Positions 34,759 to 43,744 of a stretch of 64,000 nt of DNA are shown here, one piece after another. This stretch comes from a beta proteobacterium AAP51 (GTDB lineage Bacteria > Pseudomonadota > Gammaproteobacteria > Burkholderiales > Burkholderiaceae_C). The position numbers and the translations under genes were made by a program. The notes beneath the pieces are model-generated. The model was not told the origin of the DNA. It made no database searches and saw only the letters and a program-made list of their open reading frames with translations. The DNA lies in the NCBI GenBank assembly GCA_001295905.1, contig LJHT01000058.1, positions 62,001 to 126,000 on the forward strand. Reading direction: 5' to 3'. Each line of letters begins with the position of its first letter. Position 1 is the stretch's first letter.

Positions 34759-36339
34759 TCAGCCGGCCAGCGTGAAGTAGAACGCCGCGCCGCGGCCGGG
34801 CTCGGCTTCAGCCCAGATGTCGCCCCCGTGCCGGCGCACGATGCGCCGCACCGAAGCCAGCCCGACCCCATGCCCAGGGAATTCACTGGCGCTGTGCATG
34901 CGCTGGAAGAGGTTGAACAGCCTCTCCGACGAGCGCATGTCGAAACCCGCGCCGTTGTCGCGCACCACATAGGCCGTGCCCGTGCCGTGCGGCGTGGTGC
35001 CCAGCGTGATGCGCGGCTTGGCGGTGCGCCCCGTGTACTTCCAGGCATTGCCGAGCAGGTTCTCCAGCACCAGGCGCAGCAGCGTGGGGTCGCCGTTCGC
35101 GGTGAGCTCGGGTTCGATCTCGACTTCCACCAGCCGCTCGGGCGCCGTGCGGCGCAGGTCGTCGATGGCGTAGGCGGCCAGCTGCGACAGGTTCACCGGC
35201 TGGCGTGCCAGGGGCTGCGAGCTCAGACGCGCCAGCGTCAGCAGCGCGTCGATCATCAGGTTCATGCGCGCGGCGGCGCCCAGCACGCGGTCGAGGTGGT
35301 CGTTGCCCACGCGGTCGAGCAGCCGGCCGTAGTCTTCCTTGACGATGCGCGTGAAGCCTTCCACCACGCGGATGGGCGCGCGCAGGTCGTGCGAGACGGT
35401 GAAGCTGAAGCTGGCCGTTTCGCTGTCTGGGGCCTGGCCGCTGTCATCGGCGGTGGCGGCCGGCGCGCTCGCCAGCACCAGGGCGCGGTGGCCGGCCGGC
35501 AGGCCTTCGCAGGGCTGCACCTTCCAGCCCTCGGCCACTTCCGCGCTGATGGTTGCCAGGCTGCCCACGGCCGAGGCGCTGGCCGGGGCGGCCGCGCTGA
35601 AGGCCTGCAGCACCGCTGCGGGCAGCTTGCCCAGGGTCGCCGGCAAGGCCTGGCCCGGGGCAAGTTCGGGCCAGGCGCTGCGGGCAGCGTCATTGCAGGC
35701 ATGCAGTGTCCAGCCCTGGCCGGTGTCCAGCGCCACCAGCGCCGGCCCCGGGTGCAGGGCCAGCAGGGGTGCGAGTGCGGCCGCCGTGGCCTGCTGCGCG
35801 TCCTGCGCCTGCAGCGGCTGTGCCAGGCCGGCAAAGCCGCAGAAGCCGCCCAGGTCGTCGGTGCAGGGCACGCCGCGCAGCAGCCAGCCGCGGCTGTGGT
35901 CCAGCGGCTGGGACAGCTCCACCCGCAGGGCCTTGAAGGCCCGGCGCATCTGCAGGGCGGCGCGAACCGAGGGGTCGGCGAACAGCGCGGCCGCCGCTGG
36001 GCTTTCGCTGCGCCCCTCCCAGCTGCGCAGGCGGTGTTCGGCATCGGTCAGCCAGGGCGTGCCGTCGTGAAGTTCTGCCTGCAGCGCCGCCTGGCTGCGT
36101 GCTTCGCGCAAGGCGCGTTCGGCGTTCATGCGGCTGCGGGCTGCGCCCAGCAGGTAGGCCGCGCCGGCAGCGCCGGCGGCCAGTGCCAGCAAGGCCCACC
36201 AGGCCGCGGGGCCGGTCGCGGCCTCGGCACAGCCCGACAGGGCGGGCGCGGTGACTGCGAGGAGAGGGGCGGTGGCCGGCAGCCGGGGCAGCTCACGGAC
36301 GGCGGCCCAGGGTCGACGGCCGTGGCACGATACAAGCAT
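34759..36339 (-). CDS. Membrane sensor histidine kinase
   Basis: The 526-residue product has an N-terminal hydrophobic segment (about residues 20-40) and a transmembrane helix near 50-70 (WWALLALAAGAAGAAYLL). A poorly conserved region with a PAS-like part follows, then a kinase core: H-box FSFTVSHDLRAPIRVVEGF, N-box ENLLGNAWKYT, and G-boxes DNGAGFD and GHGVGLASVRRI. The core resembles bacteriophytochrome-like and Cph1-like kinases. I chose ATG 36339 over a GTG at 36363. It is divergent from an Hpt protein and a REC-GGDEF-EAL regulator across 152 bases, which suggests one phosphorelay. Confidence 0.84.
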   Translation of the reverse strand: MLVSCHGRRPWAAVRELPRLPATAPLLAVTAPALSGCAEAATGPAAWWALLALAAGAAGAAYLLGAARSRMNAERALREARSQAALQAELHDGTPWLTDAEHRLRSWEGRSESPAAAALFADPSVRAALQMRRAFKALRVELSQPLDHSRGWLLRGVPCTDDLGGFCGFAGLAQPLQAQDAQQATAAALAPLLALHPGPALVALDTGQGWTLHACNDAARSAWPELAPGQALPATLGKLPAAVLQAFSAAAPASASAVGSLATISAEVAEGWKVQPCEGLPAGHRALVLASAPAATADDSGQAPDSETASFSFTVSHDLRAPIRVVEGFTRIVKEDYGRLLDRVGNDHLDRVLGAAARMNLMIDALLTLARLSSQPLARQPVNLSQLAAYAIDDLRRTAPERLVEVEIEPELTANGDPTLLRLVLENLLGNAWKYTGRTAKPRITLGTTPHGTGTAYVVRDNGAGFDMRSSERLFNLFQRMHSASEFPGHGVGLASVRRIVRRHGGDIWAEAEPGRGAAFYFTLAG

Positions 36340-36491
36340 GCTGCGAATTGTACGGAGCAGCACCGGCGAGCCGGCTCAAGTTCACCCAGGCCCCGCCGAA
36401 ACCCCCTGCAGACGCACGCCGCCCGTGGCGTGCACGTGTGGCCCGGGCCACGTTCCTTCACCCGCCTGAACGACGAACGATCCGCCCACCC

Positions 36492-36878
36492 ATGAGTGCA
36501 GAAACCCCCTCCGCCCCGCAGCCGGCGGCCGTGCGCTTCGATCCCGTGGCGCTGGAGCGCCTGCGCGAGCTCGACCCCGACGGCCGCCACGGCGTGATGC
36601 AACGGGTGATGACGGCCTTCGAAACCTCGCTGGCGCGCATGCTGGTGCAACTGCAGGCCGAGCGCAGCGGTGGCAGCGCGGCGGTGGTGAGCAGCGTGGC
36701 GCACACGCTGAAGTCCAGCTCGGCCAGCGTCGGCGCCACGGTGCTCTCGCAAGCCTGTGCCGACATCGAGCGCCGCCTGCGCGCGGGCGAGCCGGGCTCA
36801 CTGGACGACGATGTTGAACGATTGCTGCGCGCTGGCGAGGACGCATTGGCCGCCGTTAGGGCTATGCTGCGGCCCTGA
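36492..36878 (+). CDS. Hpt-domain phosphotransfer protein
   Basis: The 128-residue protein is a single four-helix Hpt domain. The phosphorylated histidine is His71 in VAHTLKSSSASVGA, the canonical Hpt pattern. It would relay phosphate from a kinase to a receiver, most simply from the divergent histidine kinase to the REC-PAS-GGDEF-EAL protein that begins 14 bases after its stop. A longer frame upstream is not needed: the ATG at 36492 starts just before the domain. Confidence 0.87.
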   Translation: MSAETPSAPQPAAVRFDPVALERLRELDPDGRHGVMQRVMTAFETSLARMLVQLQAERSGGSAAVVSSVAHTLKSSSASVGATVLSQACADIERRLRAGEPGSLDDDVERLLRAGEDALAAVRAMLRP

Positions 36879-36892
36879 GACCACCCGCCCCC

Positions 36893-39151
36893 ATGATCTC
36901 TTCGCACCCCTACGCCGACGCCAGCCAGACGGCCCAGCCGGAGGTCTTGCTGGTCGATGACGACGAGGTCAACCTGCTGCTCACGGCCCTGGCCCTGCGC
37001 GAGCGCGGTTTCAACATCGTCGAGGCCAGCGGCGGCGAGCAGGCGCTGGAGCTCATGCGCAACTGGACACCCGACATCATCGTGCTCGACGCCATGATGC
37101 CGGGCCTGGATGGTTTCGACACCTGCCGCCGCCTGCGCCGCACGCCGGGCTTCGAGAACGTGCCGGTGCTGATGCTCACCGGCCTGGAAGACGACGCGTC
37201 CATCACCCGTGCCTACCAGGCCGGCGCCACCGACTTCTTCGTCAAGGCCACGCAGTGGAGCCTGCTGGCCGGGCGGCTGCACTACCTGCTGCGCGCCTCG
37301 CGCACCCGCATCGAGCTCGAGCGCAACCGCGCCAAGCTGGCCCGCGCGCAAGACCTGGCCCGCATGGGCAGCTTCGACTGGCGCAAGCAGGAGCGCAGCG
37401 GCGAGATCGGCGGCCTGCTGATGCAGCCCGAGGCGCTGCGCGTCTTCGGCTTCGGCCCCCACGAGCGCGTGACGCTGCGCGTGCTGCTGCGCATGGTGCC
37501 CCAGGACGACCGCCGCGCCTTCCTGCGCCAGCTGCACGAGGCCATGCGTCATTCGTCGGTGCTGGCCACCGACGTGCCCATCGTGCTGTTCGATGGCCGC
37601 CAGCGCATCATCCACGTCGAGGCCGAGCCCGAGTTCAACGAGCACGGCCACGGCGTGGGCTACAGCGGCATCGTGCAGGACGTGACCGACCGGCGCGCCG
37701 CCGAAGACAAGATCCGCCAGCTGGCCAACTTCGATGCGCTGACAGGCCTGCCCAACCGCCGCCAGCTCATCTGGCGCGCCGAGCGTGCGCTGGAGCAGGC
37801 GCGCCGCATGCAGCACCAGTGCGCGCTGCTGCTCATCGACCTGGATCGCTTCAAGATCATCAACGACACGCTGGGCCATGGCGCCGGCGATGAACTGCTG
37901 GTGGAAGTGGGCCGCCGCCTGCGCGCCTGCGTGCGCCACAGCGACCAGGTGATGGAAGGCCAGATCGAGGCCGTGGGCGCGCGATCGCACCGCGCGCTGG
38001 AGGCCGTGGGCCGGCTGGGCGGCGACGAGTTCGTGGCCTTGCTGCCCGAGGTGACCTGCGACGCCGACGCCGAGCGCGTGGCCCAGCGCATCCTGGAATC
38101 GCTGCGCGAGGCGATCTTCGTCTCGGGCCAGGAGTGTTTCGTCACGGCCAGCGTGGGCGTGGCCATCTTCCCGCGTGACGGCCACACCGTCGTCGACCTG
38201 CTGCGCAACAGCGACGTGGCCATGTACTCGGTGAAGGCGCAGGGCAAGAACGCCAGCGCGGTCTACAGCCCCCAGCTGGCAGGCCTGGGGCGCGACAAGC
38301 TCGAGCTGGAAACCGCGCTGCACCGCGCCATCGAACGCGACGAACTGGTGCTGCACTACCAGCCCAAGGTGGATGTGCGTGCCGCCAAGATGGTGGGCGT
38401 GGAGGCCCTCATGCGCTGGCAGCGCGGCGGCAAGCTGGTGTCGCCGGGCGACTTCATCCCGCTGGCCGAGGAAACCGGTCTCATCGTGCCGCTGTCGGAA
38501 TGGGCGCTGCGCGAAGCCGCGCGCCAGGCGCGGTTGTGGCAGCAGCGCATCGGCTTTGCGGAATCGATCGCGGTGAACCTGCCCAGCCGCCTGTTCGAGC
38601 GCAGCGACCTCGTCGAGCACATCCACCAGTGCGTGACGGCGGTGAACGTGCCGCACCGCGTGATCATGCTCGAGATCACCGAAAACAGCCTGATGAAGGA
38701 CCTGCAGAACGTCATCCCGACGCTGCACCGGCTGAACGAGATCGGTGTCGAGATCGCCATCGACGACTTCGGCACCGGCTATTCCAGCCTGGCCTACCTG
38801 ACCACGCTGCCCATCAGCGAACTGAAGATCGACATCCGCTTCACGCGTGAACTGGGCATCACGCCGCAGAGCAGTGCGGTGGTGTCGGCCATCATCGCGC
38901 TGGCGCGTGCGCTGGGCCTGCGCGTGGTGGCCGAAGGCGTGGAAACGCTGCGACAGATGGAAGTGCTGCACCGCCTGGGCTGCGGCCACATGCAGGGCTA
39001 CCTGTTCTGCAAGCCCGTGCCGCCCGACGAACTGCAAGAGTGGCTGGAGCGCACCGTGCTGCCGCGCAAGGCGCCGTGGATCGCACCCGCCGCCGAGGGC
39101 GAAGGCGTGGAAGAACTGGGTCGGGGCGCCGGCGCCCGCGTGCTGCGCTGA
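36893..39151 (+). CDS. Response regulator with PAS, GGDEF and EAL domains
   Basis: The 752-residue protein combines a receiver (about 15-135, phospho-acceptor Asp66 in VLDAMMPG), a PAS-like domain (about 155-265), a GGDEF domain (about 275-450, RLGGDEF with GGDEF at 376-380) and an EAL domain (about 470-740). The EAL domain keeps EALMRW, EITENSLM, DDFGTGYSS and AEGVET; the KxDR-type motif reads KIDIRF. Both synthesis and cleavage of c-di-GMP are thus possible. A 19-residue insertion separates the inhibitory-site sequence RHSD (348-351) from GGDEF. The stop overlaps the start of the next gene by one base (TGATG). Confidence 0.9.
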   Translation: MISSHPYADASQTAQPEVLLVDDDEVNLLLTALALRERGFNIVEASGGEQALELMRNWTPDIIVLDAMMPGLDGFDTCRRLRRTPGFENVPVLMLTGLEDDASITRAYQAGATDFFVKATQWSLLAGRLHYLLRASRTRIELERNRAKLARAQDLARMGSFDWRKQERSGEIGGLLMQPEALRVFGFGPHERVTLRVLLRMVPQDDRRAFLRQLHEAMRHSSVLATDVPIVLFDGRQRIIHVEAEPEFNEHGHGVGYSGIVQDVTDRRAAEDKIRQLANFDALTGLPNRRQLIWRAERALEQARRMQHQCALLLIDLDRFKIINDTLGHGAGDELLVEVGRRLRACVRHSDQVMEGQIEAVGARSHRALEAVGRLGGDEFVALLPEVTCDADAERVAQRILESLREAIFVSGQECFVTASVGVAIFPRDGHTVVDLLRNSDVAMYSVKAQGKNASAVYSPQLAGLGRDKLELETALHRAIERDELVLHYQPKVDVRAAKMVGVEALMRWQRGGKLVSPGDFIPLAEETGLIVPLSEWALREAARQARLWQQRIGFAESIAVNLPSRLFERSDLVEHIHQCVTAVNVPHRVIMLEITENSLMKDLQNVIPTLHRLNEIGVEIAIDDFGTGYSSLAYLTTLPISELKIDIRFTRELGITPQSSAVVSAIIALARALGLRVVAEGVETLRQMEVLHRLGCGHMQGYLFCKPVPPDELQEWLERTVLPRKAPWIAPAAEGEGVEELGRGAGARVLR

Positions 39152-40800
39152 TGGACGGCGTTGCCACCAAGACCGGCAGCACGCCGGCGGCCACCCTCGC
39201 CAAAGGGGCCTTGCGCCGCCTGGCCCAGGCGCAGCTGGAACCCACCCCCGAGAACTACGCCCGCGCCTATGCCGAAGAAGCCGGCCAGCCGCCGCCGGCA
39301 GCCATCGAGGACGGCCGCGCCGAACTGCGCGCCGAGCTGCGCAGCACCGGGCAGGCCTGGGCTGCGCTGGTCGAGCGGCTGGCACGCAACCTCGAGCGCG
39401 GCGGCCGCCAATGGAGCGCGGCGCGGCGCAAGGAAAGCCTGAAGCGCGTGTTCGATGGCAGCCGCAGCGACGCCCAGCGCCTGCAGCAACGCTTGCAGTC
39501 CTTGATGAGCGCCTGGGAAACCGACCAGCCCTCCGACCCCGCACAGACCGGCGCCGAAGACCCGCCGCTGGAAACCCCCCAGCGCGCTGAACTGCCGGCC
39601 GAAGCCTGGCGCCCGGTGCTCGGCAGCCTGCAGGGCAGCGTGGGCGCGGCCTTGCCGCGCGAGGTGCCGCAAGCCGCCGCCTTGGCCGACCGCCTGGCCG
39701 AACTGGCCGACGGCGTGGCCCGCGAAGGCCCCACGCCCGCGCTGGCCGCCGCGGTGGAAAGCGTGTGCGCCCAGGCGCGGCGTCTCTTCCAGCACCGTCA
39801 CCACCTGGTGGATGAGCTCTCGGCGCTGTGCCGCGAGCTCTCTCACGGCCTGGTGGAGCTGGCCGAGGACGACAGCTGGGCCCAGGGCCAGTGCACGGCC
39901 TTGCACCTGACGCTGGGTGACGACAGCCCGCCCCAGGTGCGCGGCGTACGCGCCGCCAGCGCCTTGCTGGCGGAAACCCGCAAGCAGCAGCAGCGCGTGC
40001 GCAGCGAGCGGCAGGCCGCGCGCGAAGCCTTGAAGCAGCTCATCCAGGACATGGTGCTCGAGGTGGGTGAACTGGGCGAGCACGCCGGCCGCTTCCAGCT
40101 GGCCACCAGCCAGCATGCCGCGGCCATCGAGTCGGCCCAGAGCCTGGAAGGCCTGGCCGAGGTGGTGAAAGCGCTGTTGCACGACACGCGCTCGGTGCAG
40201 GCGGCCGTGGGCCGCTCGCAGCAGAAGCTGCAGGCCGACCAGACCCGTGCCACTGAGCTGGAAGACCGCGTGCGTGCGCTGGAAGGCGAACTGCGCCGCC
40301 TGTCGGAAGAGGTGTCCACCGACGCGCTCACCCAGGTGGCCAACCGCCGCGGCCTGGACCAGGCTTTCGAGGTCGAGCGCGCGCGCTGCGAGCGCGAGGC
40401 CGGCGCCACGCTGGCCGTGGGGCTGATCGACATCGACAATTTCAAAAAGCTGAACGACAGCCTGGGCCATGCGGCCGGCGACACGGCGCTGAAGTCATTG
40501 GCCGCGGCCGTTCGCGAGCGTCTGCGCCCGGTGGACCACCTGGCGCGCTTCGGCGGCGAGGAGTTCGTGCTGCTGCTGCCCGGGCTGGCCGCGGCGGAGG
40601 CCCAGCAGGTGATGACGCGCCTGCAGCGCAGCCTGAGCGAGGCCTTGTTCCTGCACGAAGGGCGCGAGGTGTTCGTCACCTTCTCGGGCGGTGTCACGGC
40701 CTTCCGTGCCGGCGAAACCCTGCAAGCCGCGCTGGAACGCGCCGACGAGGCCCTGTACGAAGCCAAGCGCACCGGCAAGAACCGCACCTGCATCGCCTGA
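39151..40800 (+). CDS. Diguanylate cyclase with helical N-terminal region
   Basis: This is a GGDEF-type c-di-GMP synthase of 549 residues. The long N-terminal region is helical and coiled-coil-like; it starts with the pattern LAQAQLEPTPENYARAYAEE, seen in a family common in Burkholderiales. The catalytic domain (about 385-545) has LIDIDNFKKLNDSLGH and RFGGEEFVLLLPG. The inhibitory site RPVD stands exactly five residues before GGEEF, so product feedback should work, unlike in its neighbour. Its ATG shares one base with the preceding stop, indicating coupled translation. Confidence 0.9.
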   Translation: MDGVATKTGSTPAATLAKGALRRLAQAQLEPTPENYARAYAEEAGQPPPAAIEDGRAELRAELRSTGQAWAALVERLARNLERGGRQWSAARRKESLKRVFDGSRSDAQRLQQRLQSLMSAWETDQPSDPAQTGAEDPPLETPQRAELPAEAWRPVLGSLQGSVGAALPREVPQAAALADRLAELADGVAREGPTPALAAAVESVCAQARRLFQHRHHLVDELSALCRELSHGLVELAEDDSWAQGQCTALHLTLGDDSPPQVRGVRAASALLAETRKQQQRVRSERQAAREALKQLIQDMVLEVGELGEHAGRFQLATSQHAAAIESAQSLEGLAEVVKALLHDTRSVQAAVGRSQQKLQADQTRATELEDRVRALEGELRRLSEEVSTDALTQVANRRGLDQAFEVERARCEREAGATLAVGLIDIDNFKKLNDSLGHAAGDTALKSLAAAVRERLRPVDHLARFGGEEFVLLLPGLAAAEAQQVMTRLQRSLSEALFLHEGREVFVTFSGGVTAFRAGETLQAALERADEALYEAKRTGKNRTCIA

Positions 40801-40864
40801 GCCTGAAGCCTTTGCTCACACACGCCTTCTCAAGGCGGAGCCCGGGGCGTCCGAAACCCTGGCC

Positions 40865-41614
40865 ATGAGCCGCGAACCCGAAAGCCCGTCGAAAAGCACC
40901 GCCAAGCTGGCCTTGCTGCCCGTCCGCCTGCTGCGGGGCCTGGGCAAGGGGGTGGTGGCCTTCTTCCGAAACGACATCGAGATCAAGCGCGACCCCAGCG
41001 GCGTGAAGGTCGTGCTGCAGGCCCAGCCCCCCAAGCCCAGCAAGCGGCAGCTGCGCGAGCAGGAAAGCGCCCGGCGTGAGAAGGAAGAGCTGCAGCTCAT
41101 GCGCCAGCAACTCGCCGGGCTGCTGGACGAGCTGCCCGAAACGCGCTCGGCCCTGAAGCACCTGGTGTTCGTCGAGCACGCCATCGGCAAGCGCGGGCTG
41201 AAGGCCCTGCACAAGCTGCCGGTGGACGTGCTGGAGAAGGCGCTGGCGCAGCTGGAGGGCCTGGTGACCAACTGGTCACCGGTGGGCCTGGCCAGCCTGC
41301 GGTCGAAAATGGCCGTGGCCATCATCGACCGCGAGCACCACAACCCCGAGGCCGAGGCCGATGCCTACCGCACGGCCGCCGTCATCGACCATGGCCTGCC
41401 AGAGCCGGCCCCGGCGCTGCCGGAGCGCGGTGACGACGAAGCCCTGGCCGCCGCCTACGCCGCCCTGGGCCACCTGGCCCCCGCAGCCGAAGTGGAAATG
41501 CAGGGTGAGCTGGCATCGCCCTCGGCGCGCGCCCTCGGGCGCGAAGCGGCGCGGCCGTTTTCCCGCAGCCTGCCCCCGGCCGAGAGCATCGAGCTGCGCA
41601 CGCTGCAACCCTAG
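40865..41614 (+). CDS. Unrecognised cytoplasmic protein
   Basis: The 249-residue product has a basic N-terminus with a short hydrophobic stretch (about 15-33, LALLPVRLLRGLGKGVVAFF). A highly charged helical segment follows (about 58-85), then a region with FVEHAIGKRGLKALHKLPVDVLEKALAQLEGLVTN split across two helices, and an Ala-rich acidic tail. No catalytic motif is evident. Spacing of 64 bases after the cyclase and a hairpin after its stop suggest it ends the operon. Function unknown; a link to c-di-GMP is only positional. Confidence 0.6.
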   Translation: MSREPESPSKSTAKLALLPVRLLRGLGKGVVAFFRNDIEIKRDPSGVKVVLQAQPPKPSKRQLREQESARREKEELQLMRQQLAGLLDELPETRSALKHLVFVEHAIGKRGLKALHKLPVDVLEKALAQLEGLVTNWSPVGLASLRSKMAVAIIDREHHNPEAEADAYRTAAVIDHGLPEPAPALPERGDDEALAAAYAALGHLAPAAEVEMQGELASPSARALGREAARPFSRSLPPAESIELRTLQP

Positions 41615-41638
41615 GCCAGCCAGGCCGATGCGGAGCTT

Positions 41639-41658
41639 CCCCGACACTCAAGTCGGGG
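41639..41658 (+). terminator. Hairpin downstream of the unknown gene
   Basis: CCCCGAC and GTCGGGG form a seven-base-pair stem with an ACTCAA loop, 25 bases after the stop codon. The sequence after it (GTTGTGT) is only partly T-rich, so termination strength is doubtful. Confidence 0.45.
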
Positions 41659-41757
41659 GTTGTGTCGGGCCCCCCGGCCGAACAGACTGCCCTTCGTCAA
41701 AACGTCTGTTGGGGAGCTCTGCATGGGCTGCTTCAACTCCACACTCAAGGGGTTCCG

Positions 41758-42417
41758 ATGCTCTCGAAAGTTTCGCTGATCAAGCCGCTGGCCTTCGCTG
41801 CCCTGCTGGCCACCGCTGGTGCCTCGCAGGCCGCCATCACGGTGTACACCTCGCTGGCCGCCTTCAACGCCGCCACCCTCAACCAGGGTACCGACACCTT
41901 CACCGGTCTGAGCATCACCTCCGGCACCCCCAGCCCCCTGAACCGTAGCACCACGGTCGGCACGTCCTACACCTACACGGCAGATGCGGGCCCGGCGGGC
42001 ACCTTCTTCGGCGCTGGCACCACGGCCAACCCCTGGCTGTCGACCAACACCGCCACCGACACCATCAGCTTCTTTGGCTTCTCCGCCGGTGTGGTGGGTC
42101 TGGGTGGCAACTTCTTCGGCAGCAACATCAGCGGCCTGTTCGCGCCTGGCGATGTCACGCTGACCGCCACCGATGCCAGCGGCACCGTCACGCAGACCAT
42201 CGTCAGTGCCGTGGAAGGCAGCTTCCTGGGCTTCGTGTCCACCACCGGCCTGCTGTCGGCCACGCTGTCTGCAGTGCAAGTGCCGGGCGCCTCGCCCCTG
42301 TGGCCCACGGCCGACAACGTGGTGCTCGCCAGCGCCGTGCCCGAGCCCGGCACCTACGCCATGATGCTGGCCGGCCTGGGCGTGCTGGGCTTCATGGCCC
42401 GTCGCCGTCGCGGCTGA
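41758..42417 (+). CDS. PEP-CTERM sorting-domain protein
   Basis: The 219-residue product has an N-terminal signal peptide (LAFAALLATAGASQA, cleavage near residue 25). The mature region is Thr/Gly/Ala-rich and low in charge. A classical C-terminal sorting signal follows: VPEPGTYAMMLAGLG followed by a hydrophobic helix and RRRRG. PEP-CTERM proteins are processed by exosortases and released with exopolysaccharide; no exosortase gene is in the window. The body resembles other PEP-CTERM proteins of unknown function. AGGGG lies about six bases before the ATG, and a strong terminator follows at 42460. Confidence 0.88.
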   Translation: MLSKVSLIKPLAFAALLATAGASQAAITVYTSLAAFNAATLNQGTDTFTGLSITSGTPSPLNRSTTVGTSYTYTADAGPAGTFFGAGTTANPWLSTNTATDTISFFGFSAGVVGLGGNFFGSNISGLFAPGDVTLTATDASGTVTQTIVSAVEGSFLGFVSTTGLLSATLSAVQVPGASPLWPTADNVVLASAVPEPGTYAMMLAGLGVLGFMARRRRG

Positions 42418-42459
42418 AGCCCCAGTGCGAGGCCTCGAGCCTCGCTTGCAAGAGTGATG

Positions 42460-42488
42460 AGCCCTGGCACCTGCCGGGGCTTTTTCTT
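42460..42488 (+). terminator. Rho-independent terminator after the PEP-CTERM gene
   Basis: AGCCCTGGC and GCCGGGGCT form a GC-rich stem of about nine pairs with one G-T pair and a short loop. TTTTTCTT follows at 42481-42488. It ends 32 bases before the convergent gene's stop codon. Confidence 0.85.
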
Positions 42489-42520
42489 GGGCCCGACGCT
42501 GCCTGCCCGGCCACGGCTCG

Positions 42521-43744
42521 CTATTCCTTGCGCCGAATCACGCTGGCGCGCTGCGCGTCTTCCCGGTAGGCATACGCGCGTTCGCCATTGCGCCAGGTGC
42601 CCAGCCACAGCATGTTGGCCGAGATGGCGTCGTGGTCGCTGCTGCTGAAGGGGCGGTCGTAGGTGGTGACCACGCCACGGTAAGCCTGTGGCAGGTTCTC
42701 CAGCGCGTTTTTCAGGCTGCGGCCCGAGAGATCACCTTTGCTGATGAACATGGCGCGCAGCAGCAGGTGCACCGCGTCGTAGGTCTGCGCTGCCGACATC
42801 ATCGAGCCGATGGGCCGTTCCTTCGACAGCTTGCCGTAGCTGCGCAGGAAGCTGCTGTTGCGCTCCATGAAGACGTTCGGCAGCACCGTTTGCACCATCA
42901 GCGCCCCTTCCACCGCGCCACTGGAAGTGGAAAAGGCAGAGGCGTGTGCCAGACCCCAGGGCCCGTACTGGGGCACGTTCCAACCGGCAGCAGCGCGGCT
43001 GGCGGAGATGACGCCCTGTTCGGGCCCCACGGTCCAGCCGATCAGCGCATCGGCACCGGAATCCTTCAGCTGCCTGATCTCATTGGCCAGCGAGGTGACG
43101 CCCACCTTGAAGCGCACCACGATATGCGGTTTCAGGCCGGCCGCCTTCAGCGCCGCTTCCAGGTCGCGCAGGCCGCCATCGCCATAGCCGGTGGTGTCGA
43201 CCAGCAAGGCCACCTTGCTCAGCCGGCGCTTCACGATGTCGGCCACGAGGAACTGCGACTGCAGCTGGTCGCGCGCCGAGGTGCGGAAGATGAAGCTTTC
43301 GGCGGCGGGGTACTTCGCTGTGATGGCGGTGCCGGTGGCGCAGGTAACGATGAGCAGATGCTGGTTGTTTTGGAAGACATCCAGCGCCTTCATCGCCACG
43401 CCCGTGTTGCAGAAGCCGAGCGTGGCGACCACCTTTTCCTTCAGCACCAGTTCCTGCGCGTGTGCCAGGCCGGTGTCGGGGTCGGCCTTGTCGTCGCGGA
43501 TCACCAGCTCCAGCTTGCGCCCGAGGTAGCCGCCCACCTCGTTGATTTCATCAACCGCCACCTGCGCGCCGACACGTGCGCTGTTGCCCATGTCGGCAGA
43601 GCCGCCGGTCAGTGGCAGGATGAGGCCGAGCCGCAGCACGTTGGCCGGGGCCGGGGCAGCGGCGGTGGCCGTGACCTGGGAAAACGTGGCCGTGCAGGCC
43701 CCCAGGCAGAGCAGCGCAGCCAGTGCGCGGGCCATGAAAGGCAT
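42521..43744 (-). CDS. Periplasmic substrate-binding protein, branched-chain amino acid (LivK-like) family
   Basis: The 407-residue product begins with a signal peptide (MARALAALLCLGACTATFSQ). The type I periplasmic binding fold of LivK-like proteins follows, shown by LRLGLILPLTGGSADMGNS, VAVDEINEVGGYLGRKLELV and VVATLGFCNTGVAMKALDVF. The ligand is likely an amino acid, amide or small aromatic acid; it cannot be specified. CGGAG eight bases before the ATG at 43744 supports that start. No permease or ATPase genes are nearby, so it must work with a transporter encoded elsewhere or act as a sensor protein. Confidence 0.85.
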   Translation of the reverse strand: MPFMARALAALLCLGACTATFSQVTATAAAPAPANVLRLGLILPLTGGSADMGNSARVGAQVAVDEINEVGGYLGRKLELVIRDDKADPDTGLAHAQELVLKEKVVATLGFCNTGVAMKALDVFQNNQHLLIVTCATGTAITAKYPAAESFIFRTSARDQLQSQFLVADIVKRRLSKVALLVDTTGYGDGGLRDLEAALKAAGLKPHIVVRFKVGVTSLANEIRQLKDSGADALIGWTVGPEQGVISASRAAAGWNVPQYGPWGLAHASAFSTSSGAVEGALMVQTVLPNVFMERNSSFLRSYGKLSKERPIGSMMSAAQTYDAVHLLLRAMFISKGDLSGRSLKNALENLPQAYRGVVTTYDRPFSSSDHDAISANMLWLGTWRNGERAYAYREDAQRASVIRRKE

